Source: Microvelia longipes (taxonomy: Eukaryota; Arthropoda; Insecta; Hemiptera; Veliidae). From it: a stretch of 64,000 nucleotides of DNA. The notes beneath the pieces are model-generated. The model ran no database searches. It was given only the letters and a program-made list of their open reading frames with translations, and was not told the DNA's origin. The stretch lies in the NCBI GenBank assembly GCA_018340805.1, contig JACMZG010001908.1, positions 41,250,803 to 41,314,802 of the forward strand, in the 5' to 3' direction. Of this stretch, positions 1-11,276 are shown piece after piece. The translations under genes were made by a program, and so were the position numbers. Within the stretch, counting starts at the first letter, position 1; each line of letters starts with the position of its first letter.

Positions 1-1265
1 ATTGTAAACTCATGGATTGTAATAAACCTTTTCGTGATTTTAACCAATTTACACTTTTGATAAACCCCAGATAAGATACTACAAATCAACAGGTTGTTAG
101 ATAATGTAAATAAAAAAAAATTAAAATCTTTCAAACAAAGACATTGTTGTTACACCTTATTATTTTTTATTTCTCATGTTTAATTAAATCTTATCAACCT
201 TTTTTTTGTTTCTTTAGTTTTATTTTTGAAATAATTGGGCAACTTCTTTAGTAATTATAGTAGATAATCTAAAAATTCAATGCCTATTTTTAGAATTAGG
301 AGTAATTTACAAAAAAAAATACAATTAGTGTTTTAATGCTTAATACTAAATAGTATTTACTTTTAGATTGATGCTACAACGAACAAAGTAAATACAGTAA
401 GTATTGATTCAAAATTTAACATTTCTATGTTTGAAGATAAAATACACGTAAAAGAATAGTACATAAAAAAGTAATCCCATTTTTTATCCAATACAAATAG
501 TAAAAGAAAAAACAAATGCCTATAAAAGTATAAAAAAACAGTGAGTATAGAAATATAAAATGTTCTTAAAATAAAATACAAGACATTATAATTTTTAAAA
601 AAAAAAATAATGTCCTGCTTAGTTAAATAAGGAAAATATGAAGACTACACATCTTGTGACAAGACTACAGTGGTAGCAGAACGAAGGATGCTATGTTCAA
701 GACATAAAAATCTACGATGCCAAGGAAATCACTGATATAACCACCACTGATGTCCTTTGCATAAGAGAAATATAATTTATCCAAGAAAATCTTTTAATAA
801 AACTTTATTTCAAAGATAAGCGAATAGTATGTTAGATTAACCTCTAAACTAGTATTATAACTTGAGAAAAATAAAAAAATCATACATTTTTATAAATTAA
901 ATAAGGTTAAAAAAAATAAAACCAAAAGGACAAATCATATTATTATAAACTTAAATATTTTATTTAAGTACAAAAATAAAGCATTCTTTGATCTGATAAA
1001 TTCAATATTTAAACTTAAAAATATGTAATATAAGAGTAGTAAAAATATAACGACAAATAACTAAACAATAATGGCCTCACTGTTGCTCGACAATAATAAA
1101 TTAAAAAAATACTCTCAAAACACAAATATACGCAGTTGAGAAAAACCCGAAAAATTTGAGTAAAAAAAGTTTATAAAATTCATCAAAACGTACGATAAAA
1201 ATGAACAAAACTATTAAAATAGTCAAAAGGCCCAGAAGTTTGCAGTAAAAATATTTGAATTTTTC
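1..1265. other. A+T-rich non-coding stretch, no feature supported
   Basis: Only short open frames of low-complexity composition (Phe, Ile, Tyr and Leu-rich) occur here, as expected by chance in A+T-rich DNA. No splice-flanked exon or repeat structure stands out. It is probably part of the intron downstream of the LIM exon, which lies on the minus strand. Confidence 0.5.
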
Positions 1266-1297
1266 TTTTTCCGACACAATAATTTGTGTCGGAAAAA
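1266..1297. repeat. Perfect 14-bp hairpin
   Basis: TTTTTCCGACACAA at 1266-1279 is the exact reverse complement of 1284-1297, with a 4-base loop TAAT. It lies immediately before a second, longer inverted repeat at 1304-1343 and the foldback element that follows, so it may be part of the same insertion. Confidence 0.8.
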
Positions 1298-1303
1298 ACA
1301 CAT

Positions 1304-1706
1304 TGTTACATTACATTTACACCTAGGTAAATGTAATGTAACAAGATAGGTAGTGTAAATATAACAAGCAAAATGCAATGCTACATCTGGAACTGTTCCA
1401 TCATTCGACATTCGTCATCATTGATGGCTTGACATAATGTCCCGCTCTGTTTTGTTACGTCTAACTCATCAGGGCGCCGACAGAGTCTGAACAGAGGGCG
1501 GACAGAGTGAGTTTAGGCTCTGTCGGCCCCCTGAGTGGGACATGACATTAAGTCGTTCCATCAATAATGACGAATGTTGAATAATGAAACATTTCCTAGA
1601 TGTAGCATTGCATTTTGCTTGTTACATTTCCTAGGTGTCTCTCGCGCAATTATATTGTGTCAACTATTAATGATTCGCAAAGTTAAGACTCGGTAGTATC
1701 TGAATT
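1304..1706. mobile_element. Foldback (inverted-repeat) element, copy 1
   Basis: This is a non-autonomous element without coding capacity. The long outer arms (about 1361-1450 and 1540-1664) are reverse complements and share ACAAGCAAAATGCAATGCTA and CGACATTCGTCATCATTGATGG-like sequence. Inside them is a second inverted repeat around CCGACAGAG...CTCTGTCGG. The left edge carries an extra 17-bp inverted repeat at 1304-1343. A second copy lies at 13401-13760, and similarity between the two continues through TTGTGTCAACTATT and ACTCGGTA beyond the right arm. A DNA-transposon-derived MITE or foldback is the likeliest identity. I recognise no superfamily-specific terminus and no clear target-site duplication. 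Confidence 0.75.
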
Positions 1707-2713
1707 CCTATTTAAAAATTTAACCGTCGACTGTAATTTATTTTTAAAAGTATAATGCGTATTTTACGATATAACATGAGAATTTTTTATCAAAACTATT
1801 TCGCAATGAGGAAAAATACAGAGAGACAAGTTTTATGTAAGTGAAGTAGTAGGGTATCGGTGTAAGTTATAAAATCTTAACATAAGTTAAGTATAAAAGA
1901 AATATAAGGATATTTAATATCCCACTGCAGTGTTACCCTGAATCACAGGTTGACGACATCCGAAACTACAGTAAATCTCAAATAAAATAGCATATTTTAT
2001 TTTTTCTTTACGATTTCAAATGATAAAATAAAAACAACTGACAATTTTGAGGTTTAGTTTGCGTGATTCTTTATATAATAAATAATTTGGGCACTAAATG
2101 ACTTGATAGTTTTAAATTTTATGTAGCCTAAACTAAATAGCCGGTACGCGGCCTCGGCCGCTTCGCAACGTCAGCCCCTCGAGTCGCTTCGCGGACACAC
2201 GGGTCACTTTGTTAAATATCAAATCAACATAGCCCATCATCCTCTTTATTAAAAATTCATGATAAATACTAATAAAAAGCTATGAAGATAATAATGCTAT
2301 AATAATTAATTTGTAAACTTTAACGCTCTTCTTAAATAATTTTATCCTAATTAATTTTAAATTTACGTTCAATTAATTTGTAAAACTATTAAAATACGAA
2401 TTATAATTGAATTGTTTATAGTTTTTTCTTTATTATTTAAAAAATTACATACTTAAGTAACGCTATAATAATAAAATAACAAATCATCATTAAAAATATA
2501 CTAAATTAATAGTTTAAATAGTCCTAAATTATAGTTCACTCAAATGCATTAGAATATTAATTAACGGAACTTTTTTCTCTAATCATATAATAAACAGATG
2601 CAGGTTTAACCCTTAAGTGCTAAACAGGTCGTAGAAGCTTACAAATATTTTTTTTAAATTATATGCAATAAAAATGAAATATATTAAATTTAGCTGAGCA
2701 TTTTAAATTACAG
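1707..2713. other. A+T-rich non-coding with one small G+C-rich hairpin patch
   Basis: Nothing coding is visible. At 2148-2161 GCGGCC-TC-GGCCGC forms a short G+C-rich hairpin, followed by CGCTTCG-type phrases to about 2205. These contrast with the surrounding A+T-rich DNA and resemble the GCGAAGC hairpin phrases at 57.1-57.3 kb. Confidence 0.5.
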
Positions 2714-2726
2714 ACACCACACACAC

Positions 2727-2801
<75 letters not shown>

Positions 2802-2834
2802 GTGTGTGGGTGTGTGTGTGTGTGTGAGTGTGTA
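2714..2834. repeat. Compound microsatellite (AC)n-(TA)n-(TG)n
   Basis: A short AC run leads into about 70 bases of TA, then an interrupted TG run. The flanking AC and TG runs are complementary, so the whole block can fold into one long cruciform. Confidence 0.97.
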
Positions 2835-3559
2835 TAATTAAACTCTGCGCTTAACAGAATCCGTCACGAAGGTAGAAAAACAATGTAGGATACAACGAAA
2901 TATAATGTAATATAATTGTAAATATAAAAAATACAATTAAAAAATATTAAAAAAATATTGCATTTGTAAATAAATGCATCTAACACATCAAACAGTTTAA
3001 AATAAAGACTAACTCTGTAACAGACACACTGTCTCTTCGAGGTTGATAACTTTTCGCTCCATATAATCGTCAGACCATGCTTTACTATATGAACGAGTGT
3101 TCTGATATTTTTTAAGTGAATTTATTTTATCTTTATTTCACATTTATTTAATTATATCTTTTTTCATTTCCAAATGTGAATTTTTTGTTTAAATTTGATT
3201 GAAAAGCTAATTTTATTTTTATTATCTTTATTTATTTTTATTCTTTTCGTATATAAATTTATGTATTTCATTCACAACTGTATTTCATCCCCAGAAGCTC
3301 TTTGCGGAGCTTCAGATGACGTAATTGACGTTATCCATGAATCGTAACGAAATAAATCGTCCAAAAATTAGCGTAAATAAGTGGATTCTATAACCAAAAT
3401 TCAGTAATCTGTATAATAATAAGGATCTTGAGTGCAAAAAAATTAAATGGCAAATTAAAATATTTTTTTTAAAATTACACAAAATTTTAATCATATCTTA
3501 AAACTTTTCTTGTTCTACCAATGACATATCACCCAAAAGGATAAAAAAGACATAGCTCT
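2835..3559. other. A+T-rich non-coding, no feature supported
   Basis: No exon-like sequence is visible. The phrase CAGATGACG near 3313 also occurs in dispersed repeats at about 29.76 and 55.92 kb, so a decayed repeat fragment may be present around 3290-3340. Confidence 0.4.
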
Positions 3560-3579
3560 ACTAAACTGAAATGAGTTTA

Positions 3580-3955
3580 GTTTTGTAAAGCATTGTGTTT
3601 TTGTTCATGATGTCCAACATCCCTGAGGATACCTTCTATAATGGAAACGAAACTTCGGATTTTACATTTATATTGACGCGGTAACCACCGTGTTATCAAG
3701 TGTTTAATAATCACGGATAGTGATTGAGACATTGAAAATACGACGCCAGAATTGAAAATGTTGACCAACGAGGCGATCGAAAGAAGTGTACCGGCTAATT
3801 GTTTACATTATACTGTTTTTCTTCTAAATAGTGGTTTACTAAGACCGAAAAAATAGCAAATGCAACACGACTGGGAATAGCATTTTTTACCACGGCTCCT
3901 TTTACTGTCTCGCTAAGCTTTACAGTAAATATAGTCACCACGGTTAAAAAAAGAC
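3580..3955 (+). repeat. Dispersed repeat, copy A
   Basis: The stretch around 3660-3955 is homologous to the reverse complement of about 24000-24260. Shared landmarks are the CACCGTGTTATCAAGTGT-like segment, the ATCGAAAGAAGTGTACCGGCTAA segment, ACGACTGGGAAT, TTACTGTCTCGCT and CAGTAAATATAGTCACCAC. In the second copy the TCTCGCT phrase is extended to a TCTCGCTTCGCTCG palindrome. The 5' part (3623-3652) contains a CTGAGGA-T-hairpin-GAAA module. No coding frame is conserved. It is probably a non-autonomous mobile element, possibly Penelope-like by virtue of the module. Confidence 0.65.
3623..3652 (+). ncRNA. Hammerhead-like module (CTGAGGA...GAAA), weak copy
   Basis: CTGAGGA (3623-3629), an extra T, a segment that can pair as CC...GG, then CGAAA. 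The order of conserved boxes matches the other modules listed (43.5, 53.7, 62.8 and 63.8-64.0 kb). The stem is imperfect here, so activity is doubtful. The ribozyme assignment is inference. Confidence 0.3.
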
Positions 3956-4072
3956 CTTCTTCAATCTTGTAATATACTATTTATTACGACATTAACATCA
4001 AAACAAATTAACATTCACTGTATTTTTATTTTTATGTCTTTATATATTTGCTATTCTCAAATTTTTAGGGAA

Positions 4073-4323
4073 TATTAACTTATGATGAGTTTTTATTAGT
4101 ATTTTATATTAGCAAATTTTTTGATATATTAACTTATGAGGAGTTTTTATTGGTATTTTCAATTAACAAATTTTGAGGTATATTAACTTATAAGGAGTTT
4201 TTATTAATATTTTTTATTAGCAAATTTTTAGGTACATTAACTGATGAGGAGTTTTTATTAATATTTTTTATTGGCAACTTATTAGGTACATTAACTTAAG
4301 AGGAGTTTTTATTAATATTTTCT
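4073..4323. repeat. Minisatellite, about 54-bp unit, about 4.7 copies
   Basis: Each unit begins TATTAACTTATGAGGAGTTT, continues with a TTATTAATATTTT-like stretch and ends with TAGCAAATTTTTAGGTA. Copies differ by scattered substitutions, so the array is not very recent. Confidence 0.92.
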
Positions 4324-5479
4324 ATAATGATTGCAGTAATCTAGTTTTATCAAAAAGTATATTATACTTAATGCAGATTTCTTCAAAATCCTAATGAACT
4401 GTTTGTTTAATTTGCATCCACTCTACAACTTAATTACACATTAATTAATTACTCCCATTCTCTATACATTCATTTAACTGTAAGCCTAAAAGGATTAATC
4501 AAATCATTAGTGTTCGCATAAAATTCATTAATGAAATAACTGGATAATCAAAATCATTTGAATGGCAAAACTGTTATATATAAGGATTATTTGAATAATC
4601 CCATATTATTCAAAATATACAAGCACACTAATAGACCTAAAATTACATAATTTATGCAAATACACTTTCATTCACATCCAGTGCTGTGTTTTACTCCTTA
4701 ATCCTTAAGATTATAATTAGACTATAATAATTAATTTGTCTTAATCTTGTTTTGATGAAAAACAAGAACATAAAATAGTTAACAGAAAAATTATACAAGT
4801 ATACAATAATATTACAAGTACCACTTAATTACACACAGTTCAAATAAATTTGAATTCTATGATAATTTATTATTAACGTCTCATTTGTGCATCCTAGGGA
4901 TTTATGTTGAATAAGTTTTAGTACAAGCATTGTTAAATATAATAGCGGTTTCGCGTGATTCAAAAAAATTAAACTGCATTTTATGAGATGTTCTTAGTTT
5001 GGATTTATGAATAAAGAATGGCAAGCTTGGATATTATGGATAACGGTTTTGCAGGTGTATAATACCGTGGGTTATAATATTTTAAGATATCATTTAGGAA
5101 ATTTTATGTTATTATATAGGAGAGAAAGGATCTAAATTTGTATGAAAGGTTTGTAAACAGCAATATCACGTTGCAAACGCGAGGATATTCAGTAAAATAA
5201 TTAATTATAAAATATTACCGCCTTTTAACTACATAGGTCAGGATATTTAAGGATTAATTGACAAACCTAAACTAAAATAAAAAAACAAATAAATTAATAA
5301 ATTCTAATAGGAAGTTAGGACAAATAAGAAAATTATAAATATCAAAGAAACAACGAAATACATTTTAAGGTACCAATGACAAACTAACATACAAAAATAC
5401 CCCATACATATCAATGGAATATTTTTTTTTAAACTGAAGAAAACCAACTAGTAGTATACTGTATATCTAATATTTATTT
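4324..5479. other. A+T-rich non-coding, no feature supported
   Basis: No long open frame, RNA gene or clear repeat was seen. Confidence 0.45.
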
Positions 5480-5637
5480 AAGAACTCACGTAATAACCTA
5501 GAATACTATTTATGTCAAAGAAACACATTTCTAGGAACTCACGTAATAACATAGAATACTATTAATGTCAAAGAAACACTTTTTTAGGAACTCACGCAAT
5601 AACATAGAATATTATTAATGTAACACTTTTTAAGGTA
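5480..5637. repeat. Minisatellite, about 52-bp unit, three copies
   Basis: The unit contains GGAACTCACGTAATAACATA and AATGTCAAAGAAACAC. The third copy has a deletion. Degraded versions of the GTCAAAGAAACA segment continue to about 5780, so the array was probably longer once. Confidence 0.9.
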
Positions 5638-5779
5638 CCGATGATAAACCAACAATCTAATGCCAAACAAACGCATAAATATTTTAACATAGAAACTCAA
5701 GACAGCCTAGAATATAATAAATTTTTGAAACAAAGACATTTATTTTTAGGTATTAATGTTAAAGAAACAACAATATTTA

Positions 5780-7550
5780 AACAAATTAAAACATTTGTTT
5801 TAAAAATGAAAACACAAATATTCTTATAAATCAGTTTTTATGGTTAAAACTATTGAATTTTTTCTCAAATAACTCAAAAGTCAATTCGTAGCAAAAGAAA
5901 AAAAAATACACCTAACAAAGCTAGTAAGTAAAAAATAATTTAGAAAAGAGAATATAAGCTCTGAGGATTATTTCAGTCAAACAAGGGTTAAAAAGCTCCT
6001 GCCAGGTCACAAAGAGTTAAAGTAAATATTGATTCACAGGATATTTTGACTTGCATGGGGTGTAGGACATTGGAGAAAGGGCAACAAACTCAGGTGGATA
6101 AGCTGAAACTTTATACTTAATGTAAATATTTATTTGTTGAATTGATCTGAATGAAAAGAAAAACAAATTAGTCATCTTTCAATCCCGTCGATTTAAATAA
6201 AGTTAAGTAAAATTATAAATTAAATTTATAAGTAAGAATAAATAAAACAGTTAAAATATAGAAAAATAAAGCAATATGATGAGATATATATTTTAAGATA
6301 TAGATCTACGTAAATAAGGTTAAAAATGATCAGATAATGCTTGCCATACTAATAAAATTTTGTCATAAAAAAATTCATATTAAATAAACAATTTTTATCA
6401 CAACTTTAAATAATTACATAAACAAACATTTTTTTAACTTACCAAAAATAAAAACCATACTTTTTTTTATATTCCTGTAATCTAACATGTTTTATTTTAT
6501 AGTAGGTAGGTTATTATATCATTTCTTAAAAGTTTTTACTGTTCTAGACATTGTATACTTTATCATTGTAATAATGCTGATAAACATAATAAAACCATTA
6601 AAATGATCGTAAATATACCCCCTACGTCCATGTTGTTTAATTTTTTTCAAAAATATATTTTTTAATATTATATTTTTCACTAAACTTTAAACTTATATGG
6701 TTAATGTCGAACTGAAATAATTATTTTTCTTATCAAAATATGACTTATGTTCTACATGCTATCTTTTAACATTAAAGATAGTAGAAGTAATTAAATTTAA
6801 AACTAAACTTCAAGAATATTTTATCCTACAGAAAATATATCAAAAAAGCAATTAAATTTAATACAATAAGTACAAGGGCAATGAATTTAATGATCTAATT
6901 AAAGTGGTGCTTTTATAGTTATAATCATATATTACGTATCAGCTTAATTATGTATAATAAAGTTGACTAGGAGCTTAAAGTAAAAAGGAAAGTAAATATT
7001 ATTAAGAATTTTAATTTATGTTTGTACAAAAGTTATAAATTATATTTTGTATCAATCATTATTAGAGAATTTCTAAAGGAAAACTGTTTTTAAGTCCACT
7101 GCAATTTTTTTTCATTTATTCGGCATTTAAATTACTATTCGTTAGTTTTTATTTAAAATTAAAAGTTTTTTAATTACTATTAAAATGAATAGTTATTAAT
7201 TAATTAGTAAATTACAAATTAATATTTGTAATTACAAATTAATTTTTAATTACAAATAGTTATTTGTAAGTTTTTGTGGATAAATTTAAAAAAAACGTAT
7301 TTAGGACTGTGATAGCTGGAACAATAATTAGTTTTCTTCAATATTAGACAAAGAATTTACTTCATTTGATTAATAAAAATTTGTAAGAAGTTTGACAATT
7401 TTAAAAATATACCAAAGGGCATATAAAAAATACAACACAATTAGCAAAGTTATTTATTAGCTTTCAGTTGAGTTTAGTTAGTTTAGGTTCAGCGAAAAAG
7501 AGAAAACCGACTCGCTATTACTTGTCTCAATAAGCAAATTTCCATAGCGA
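5780..7550. other. Very A+T-rich non-coding, no feature supported
   Basis: Only chance open frames are present. Around 7140-7260 there are short internal repeats of AATTACAAATTAAT type, of low complexity. Confidence 0.45.
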
Positions 7551-7554
7551 AAAA

Positions 7555-7690
7555 TGCTCCATCAGTTGCATAATCAACTACAAAATGCTCCATCAAATCA
7601 ATAATTAATTTCGAAATGCCCCATCATTTTCATAAAACATCAAAATGCCCCATTAGATGCACAATCAACCACAAAATGCATCTTCAATCC
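7555..7690. repeat. Irregular short tandem repeat (AAAATGCYCCATCA)
   Basis: The phrase AAAATGCTCCATCA / AAATGCCCCATCA / AAAATGCCCCATTA recurs about every 30-40 bases, five or six times, with TTGCATAATCAACTAC-like spacers. It looks like a decayed minisatellite. Confidence 0.65.
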
Positions 7691-9540
7691 TATAATCAGT
7701 TATAACTGAAACCAAATAAATTTAAATACTAAAAAAAACTTACAATAAGCATAATAATTAGAAAATCACAATACCTGAAACAATAAAAAAATAAAAAAAA
7801 ATAATATATAAATAAATACAGATTAGTTACACAAAATAAAAAAAAAATAATAAATTATAAAAAAAAAATAAATTATAATTTTTCGGTATAATCACGTAAA
7901 TAATTGATTTAAGAGGAAGAACAGCCCATATATCTCTCTTCGGACACATTAGGACTCCGGCTTGATGTGAAAAATTGAAAATCTAAGGCAACCTAAAACG
8001 ACATGCATGCGCGTCTTTTAGAGATTATATATTAATTATTGGTCACATCAAAAGCGCCTCCTTCAAAACCCCTTTCAGGGAGACGATTCTATTGGCATTC
8101 GAAACAAATTCACAACAAATTTAGAATAAAGTGGCAGACCCGATAAAATGGCTCATCTATCAAGGTTTTTATGCTTTCGATACAGCCACTACTTCTAATA
8201 GGACTATTACAGATGCCTAAATCCTTTCAGTTTGAGAAAGACTAGAAAAAAGAAAAGCTCGCGATATGATTGTATTAAAAACATAAAAATAAAAATATCG
8301 TATGCATAAAAATATTAACGCACTCAAAAAACATACACATAAAATAAACATACACATATCGTATGCATAAAAATATAAACGCACACAAAAAACTTATCAC
8401 CATAATGGGGTGCTCAGTCAAAAGACTTGAGTGCGTATAGAAATTCTTCTTTTACGGTAAGTATTTAAATAAGAGGTGAGTACACTTTAGTTATTTAAAA
8501 TAATTAAAATTTTTAATTAAAATAAAGCTCTACGCTTTACCAATAAAATTAAATTAGCACTTGCCAGTGGCGTTTAAAAACCATCATCTTTAATTTATTC
8601 CTATATACACAAGATTAATCTAATAAAAATCATAAATGTGGTTAACCACGTTTAAAACCTTATCCATAAACCTTTAAATGGAAAAATAAAAGTTAAATAA
8701 ACAAGAAAATGAAGTCGAAAGAATTTGTTGTGATCGTTTTTTTAAAAGATCGAAGATGATATAAAACAGATAAAAAGAGATCTGTAGAATAATATCATGA
8801 AGTATAAAGATCATTGAGAAAATGATATTGAAACTTATACTGTTTATCTTGATCCTTGGTGGAGTCGAATACGACACTTTGCTTCCAGGGTCTAATACAT
8901 TGGTCCGGATATAGCCGAGAAAACAAAAGATACTAAACTATTATCAAAGGATTTGAAGATATGACACAATGTGATTGAGTAGTGTGGTAATATTGTTCAC
9001 CACTTTATTTTAATCCGAGTTTTAAAAATACAAGTTAGATGAGTTGTAGGTAAATAATGACAACCAGCGATCGAAATAATTAATAGTAAGAGAAAATGAA
9101 AGACAAAAAGCCTTCAGCTCTGTAATCAATTAATATATTAAGACTATTTAAAGTTACATTTGGAACACATTTAGGTCATTCACAGATTTTCCAATAAACA
9201 AAAAATGGAGTGTTTTAGCGTACACCAAGGATAACACAAATAGGTGCTCGCGGGTTGTAGCAAATGTTTCTAAAATGAGTTTGATAGACACATAAAAGGT
9301 TTATGTATCTGACTACAGGATGACTATACTAAACCTTCATATCAACATACGCGAAAGATTATCTTTGTGGTTTTATTACTTTAGCCGTAACACATATTTC
9401 TACATATATACATTTTATAAACATTTCTTTAATATTACAAAATTTTAATTTTTCTAGAAATGAAAAAGGGGATTTAAACGATAATTGAAAATGGTTCAAA
9501 GGGAAACCATCTCTGATCACTATTTTCTATAAATAGAGGA
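7691..9540. other. A+T-rich non-coding with one small local duplication
   Basis: A roughly 65-bp segment is duplicated at about 8295-8397, recognised by TATCGTATGCATAAAAATAT and ACGCACWCAAAAAAC. No gene is supported elsewhere in this stretch. Confidence 0.5.
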
Positions 9541-9544
9541 AGGA

Positions 9545-9985
9545 CTTTCGCAACTCAGGCTGGTAACAAAGGGCCACTGCAATCCAGGGTGGTAAAATAG
9601 GACTTTTGAAACCCAGGCTATAACACAGGAACTCTGCAAACCAGACAAGTAAAACAGGAACTCTGCAACCCAGGTTAGTAAAACAGGAACTCTGTAACCC
9701 AGGCTAGTAAAACAGGAACTCTGCAAACCAGACAAGTAAAACAGGAACACTGCAACCCAGGCTAGTAAAACAGGAAATCTGCAATCCAGGTAAACAGGAA
9801 CTCTGCAATCCAGAAAACAGGAACACTGCAACCCAGGCTAGTAAAACAGGAACTCTGCAACCCAGGCTAGTAAAACAGGAACTCTGCAACCCAGGCTAGT
9901 AAAACAGGAACTCTGTAACCCAGGCTACAACACTCTTCAACACACGCAGGTAACACAGAACCTCCGTAACCTGTAGGCTAGTAAA
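9545..9985. repeat. Minisatellite, 29-bp unit, about 15 copies
   Basis: The unit is GTAAAACAGGAACTCTGCAA plus CCCAGGCTA. Because 29 is not a multiple of three, the repeat reads open in several minus-strand frames. The apparent repetitive proteins (SLGCRVPVLLAWVA-like) are artefacts of the array. Central copies (about 9660-9930) are nearly identical while both ends are diverged, the usual pattern for unequal exchange or replication slippage. Confidence 0.95.
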
Positions 9986-10960
9986 ACAGGACATCCGCGG
10001 TGCCTGTAATACACCTTTAGAGACCTACTACGCATGTAGCACTAATATTTTCACTAATACTGTGAAAAAAGTTGTAAGAAGTTATTATCAGAAGTAACGT
10101 CCTCGTCAAGAGTTTCAAAGTGTTTTGGCACAGAAGCTTTGTTTTCATTAATATGGCCTCTTTTTTCCAAAATGTCTTTTCCACGTGAATTACATTTTTC
10201 TTTTAAATAATTTGGTATATGGTTAATTTCTGGAGTTATTTGTGGTGTTAATATTTTTTTCTGGTGACAAGAAACATACAGGATCATTTTCTCGTTACGT
10301 CTTAAAAATAAATTTATCTTAGATCTAGATGATTGAAATGTTTTAGTTGATCATCAGATTTACATGTTTAAGTTTATAAAACTAAAAATCCGTTTTATAA
10401 GCAGGAAAAAAAGGCAAGGATGGAAGATTTAAACTAAAAGTTAAATAAGCGATCGATCTTGTTTCAAAGCGTAAAGAAAGCTGTGGATGGAAGACAGGTT
10501 TCGTATCTTTTTCAACATCTTCACTCCGGGCTGTTATAAAAGTCAGGACTTCTTTACAACTTGAAACTTAATGGATGAATTATCAATGAAATATTTCGTA
10601 TTTCAGTTCTCATTTTTAATCCAGTTCTTGTTTATTGGTAAAATCAATAAAACGAAAAGAACAAATGGAATGTATTTAGAATGCGATATTTGAAGATAGT
10701 TATTTACAAAACATGAAAGGAGAAATTTATCAATAAAATCAACTGAGTTTACAAAATACGAATAGGCCGCAGACAGTCTTATGACTGTAAGAAAATAGAG
10801 TAGCACAACATTGTATCGAACCACAATACACACGAATGATGAATGATGGAGCACTTGGCAGGTAGCATTTTTTATGTAACTCTTCTTAATTTAAGGTATA
10901 AATACTTTATTTATACCTTTATGTATTGAACCTATAAATACATTATACATAGAATATATT
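9986..10960. other. Non-coding; one unrecognised open frame
   Basis: A 77-codon minus-strand frame at 10054-10287 has a polar composition less biased than its neighbours (LTPQITPEINHIPNYLKEK within it). I recognise no domain and see no clear exon borders, so it is not called as a gene. The rest of the interval shows nothing. Confidence 0.35.
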
Positions 10961-10961
10961 A

Positions 10962-11276
10962 TTTTGCACTGTCATTCATGATAAGTTAAACAAAAAAGTA
11001 ATAAAAGCAACTTCAATTTTGCACTGTCATTCATGATAAATTAAAAAAAAAGTAATAAAAGCAACTCCAATTTTGCACTGTCATTCATGATAAGTTAAAA
11101 AAAAGTAATAAAAGCAACTCCAATTTTGCACTGTCATTCATGATAAGTTAAAAAAAAGTAATAAAAGCAACTCCAATTTTGCACTGTCATTCATGATAAG
11201 TTAAAAAAAAGTAATAAAAGCAACTCCAATTTTGCACTGTCAATCATCATAAGTTAAACAAAAAAGTAATAAGAGC
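10962..11276. repeat. Minisatellite, about 54-bp unit, about 6 copies
   Basis: The unit is TTTTGCACTGTCATTCATGA, then TAAGTTAAAAAAAAGTAATA, then AAAGCAACTCCAA. The central copies are identical apart from the length of the A run, which indicates recent expansion. Confidence 0.96.

Noticed and set aside
1391..1450. ATGATGA near GTCGAA in the 1.3-kb foldback as another hammerhead-like module
   Set aside because: The segment between the boxes does not form a stem and the GAAA box is missing.
9520..9889. Open frames encoding repetitive SCFTSLGCRVPVLL-type proteins
   Set aside because: They are translations of a 29-bp minisatellite, open in several frames because of its composition. No start context, splice sites or signal of selection.
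10054..10287. 77-codon polar frame on the minus strand
   Set aside because: Composition is plausible for protein, but no domain, exon border or repeat match was recognised, so it stays uncalled.
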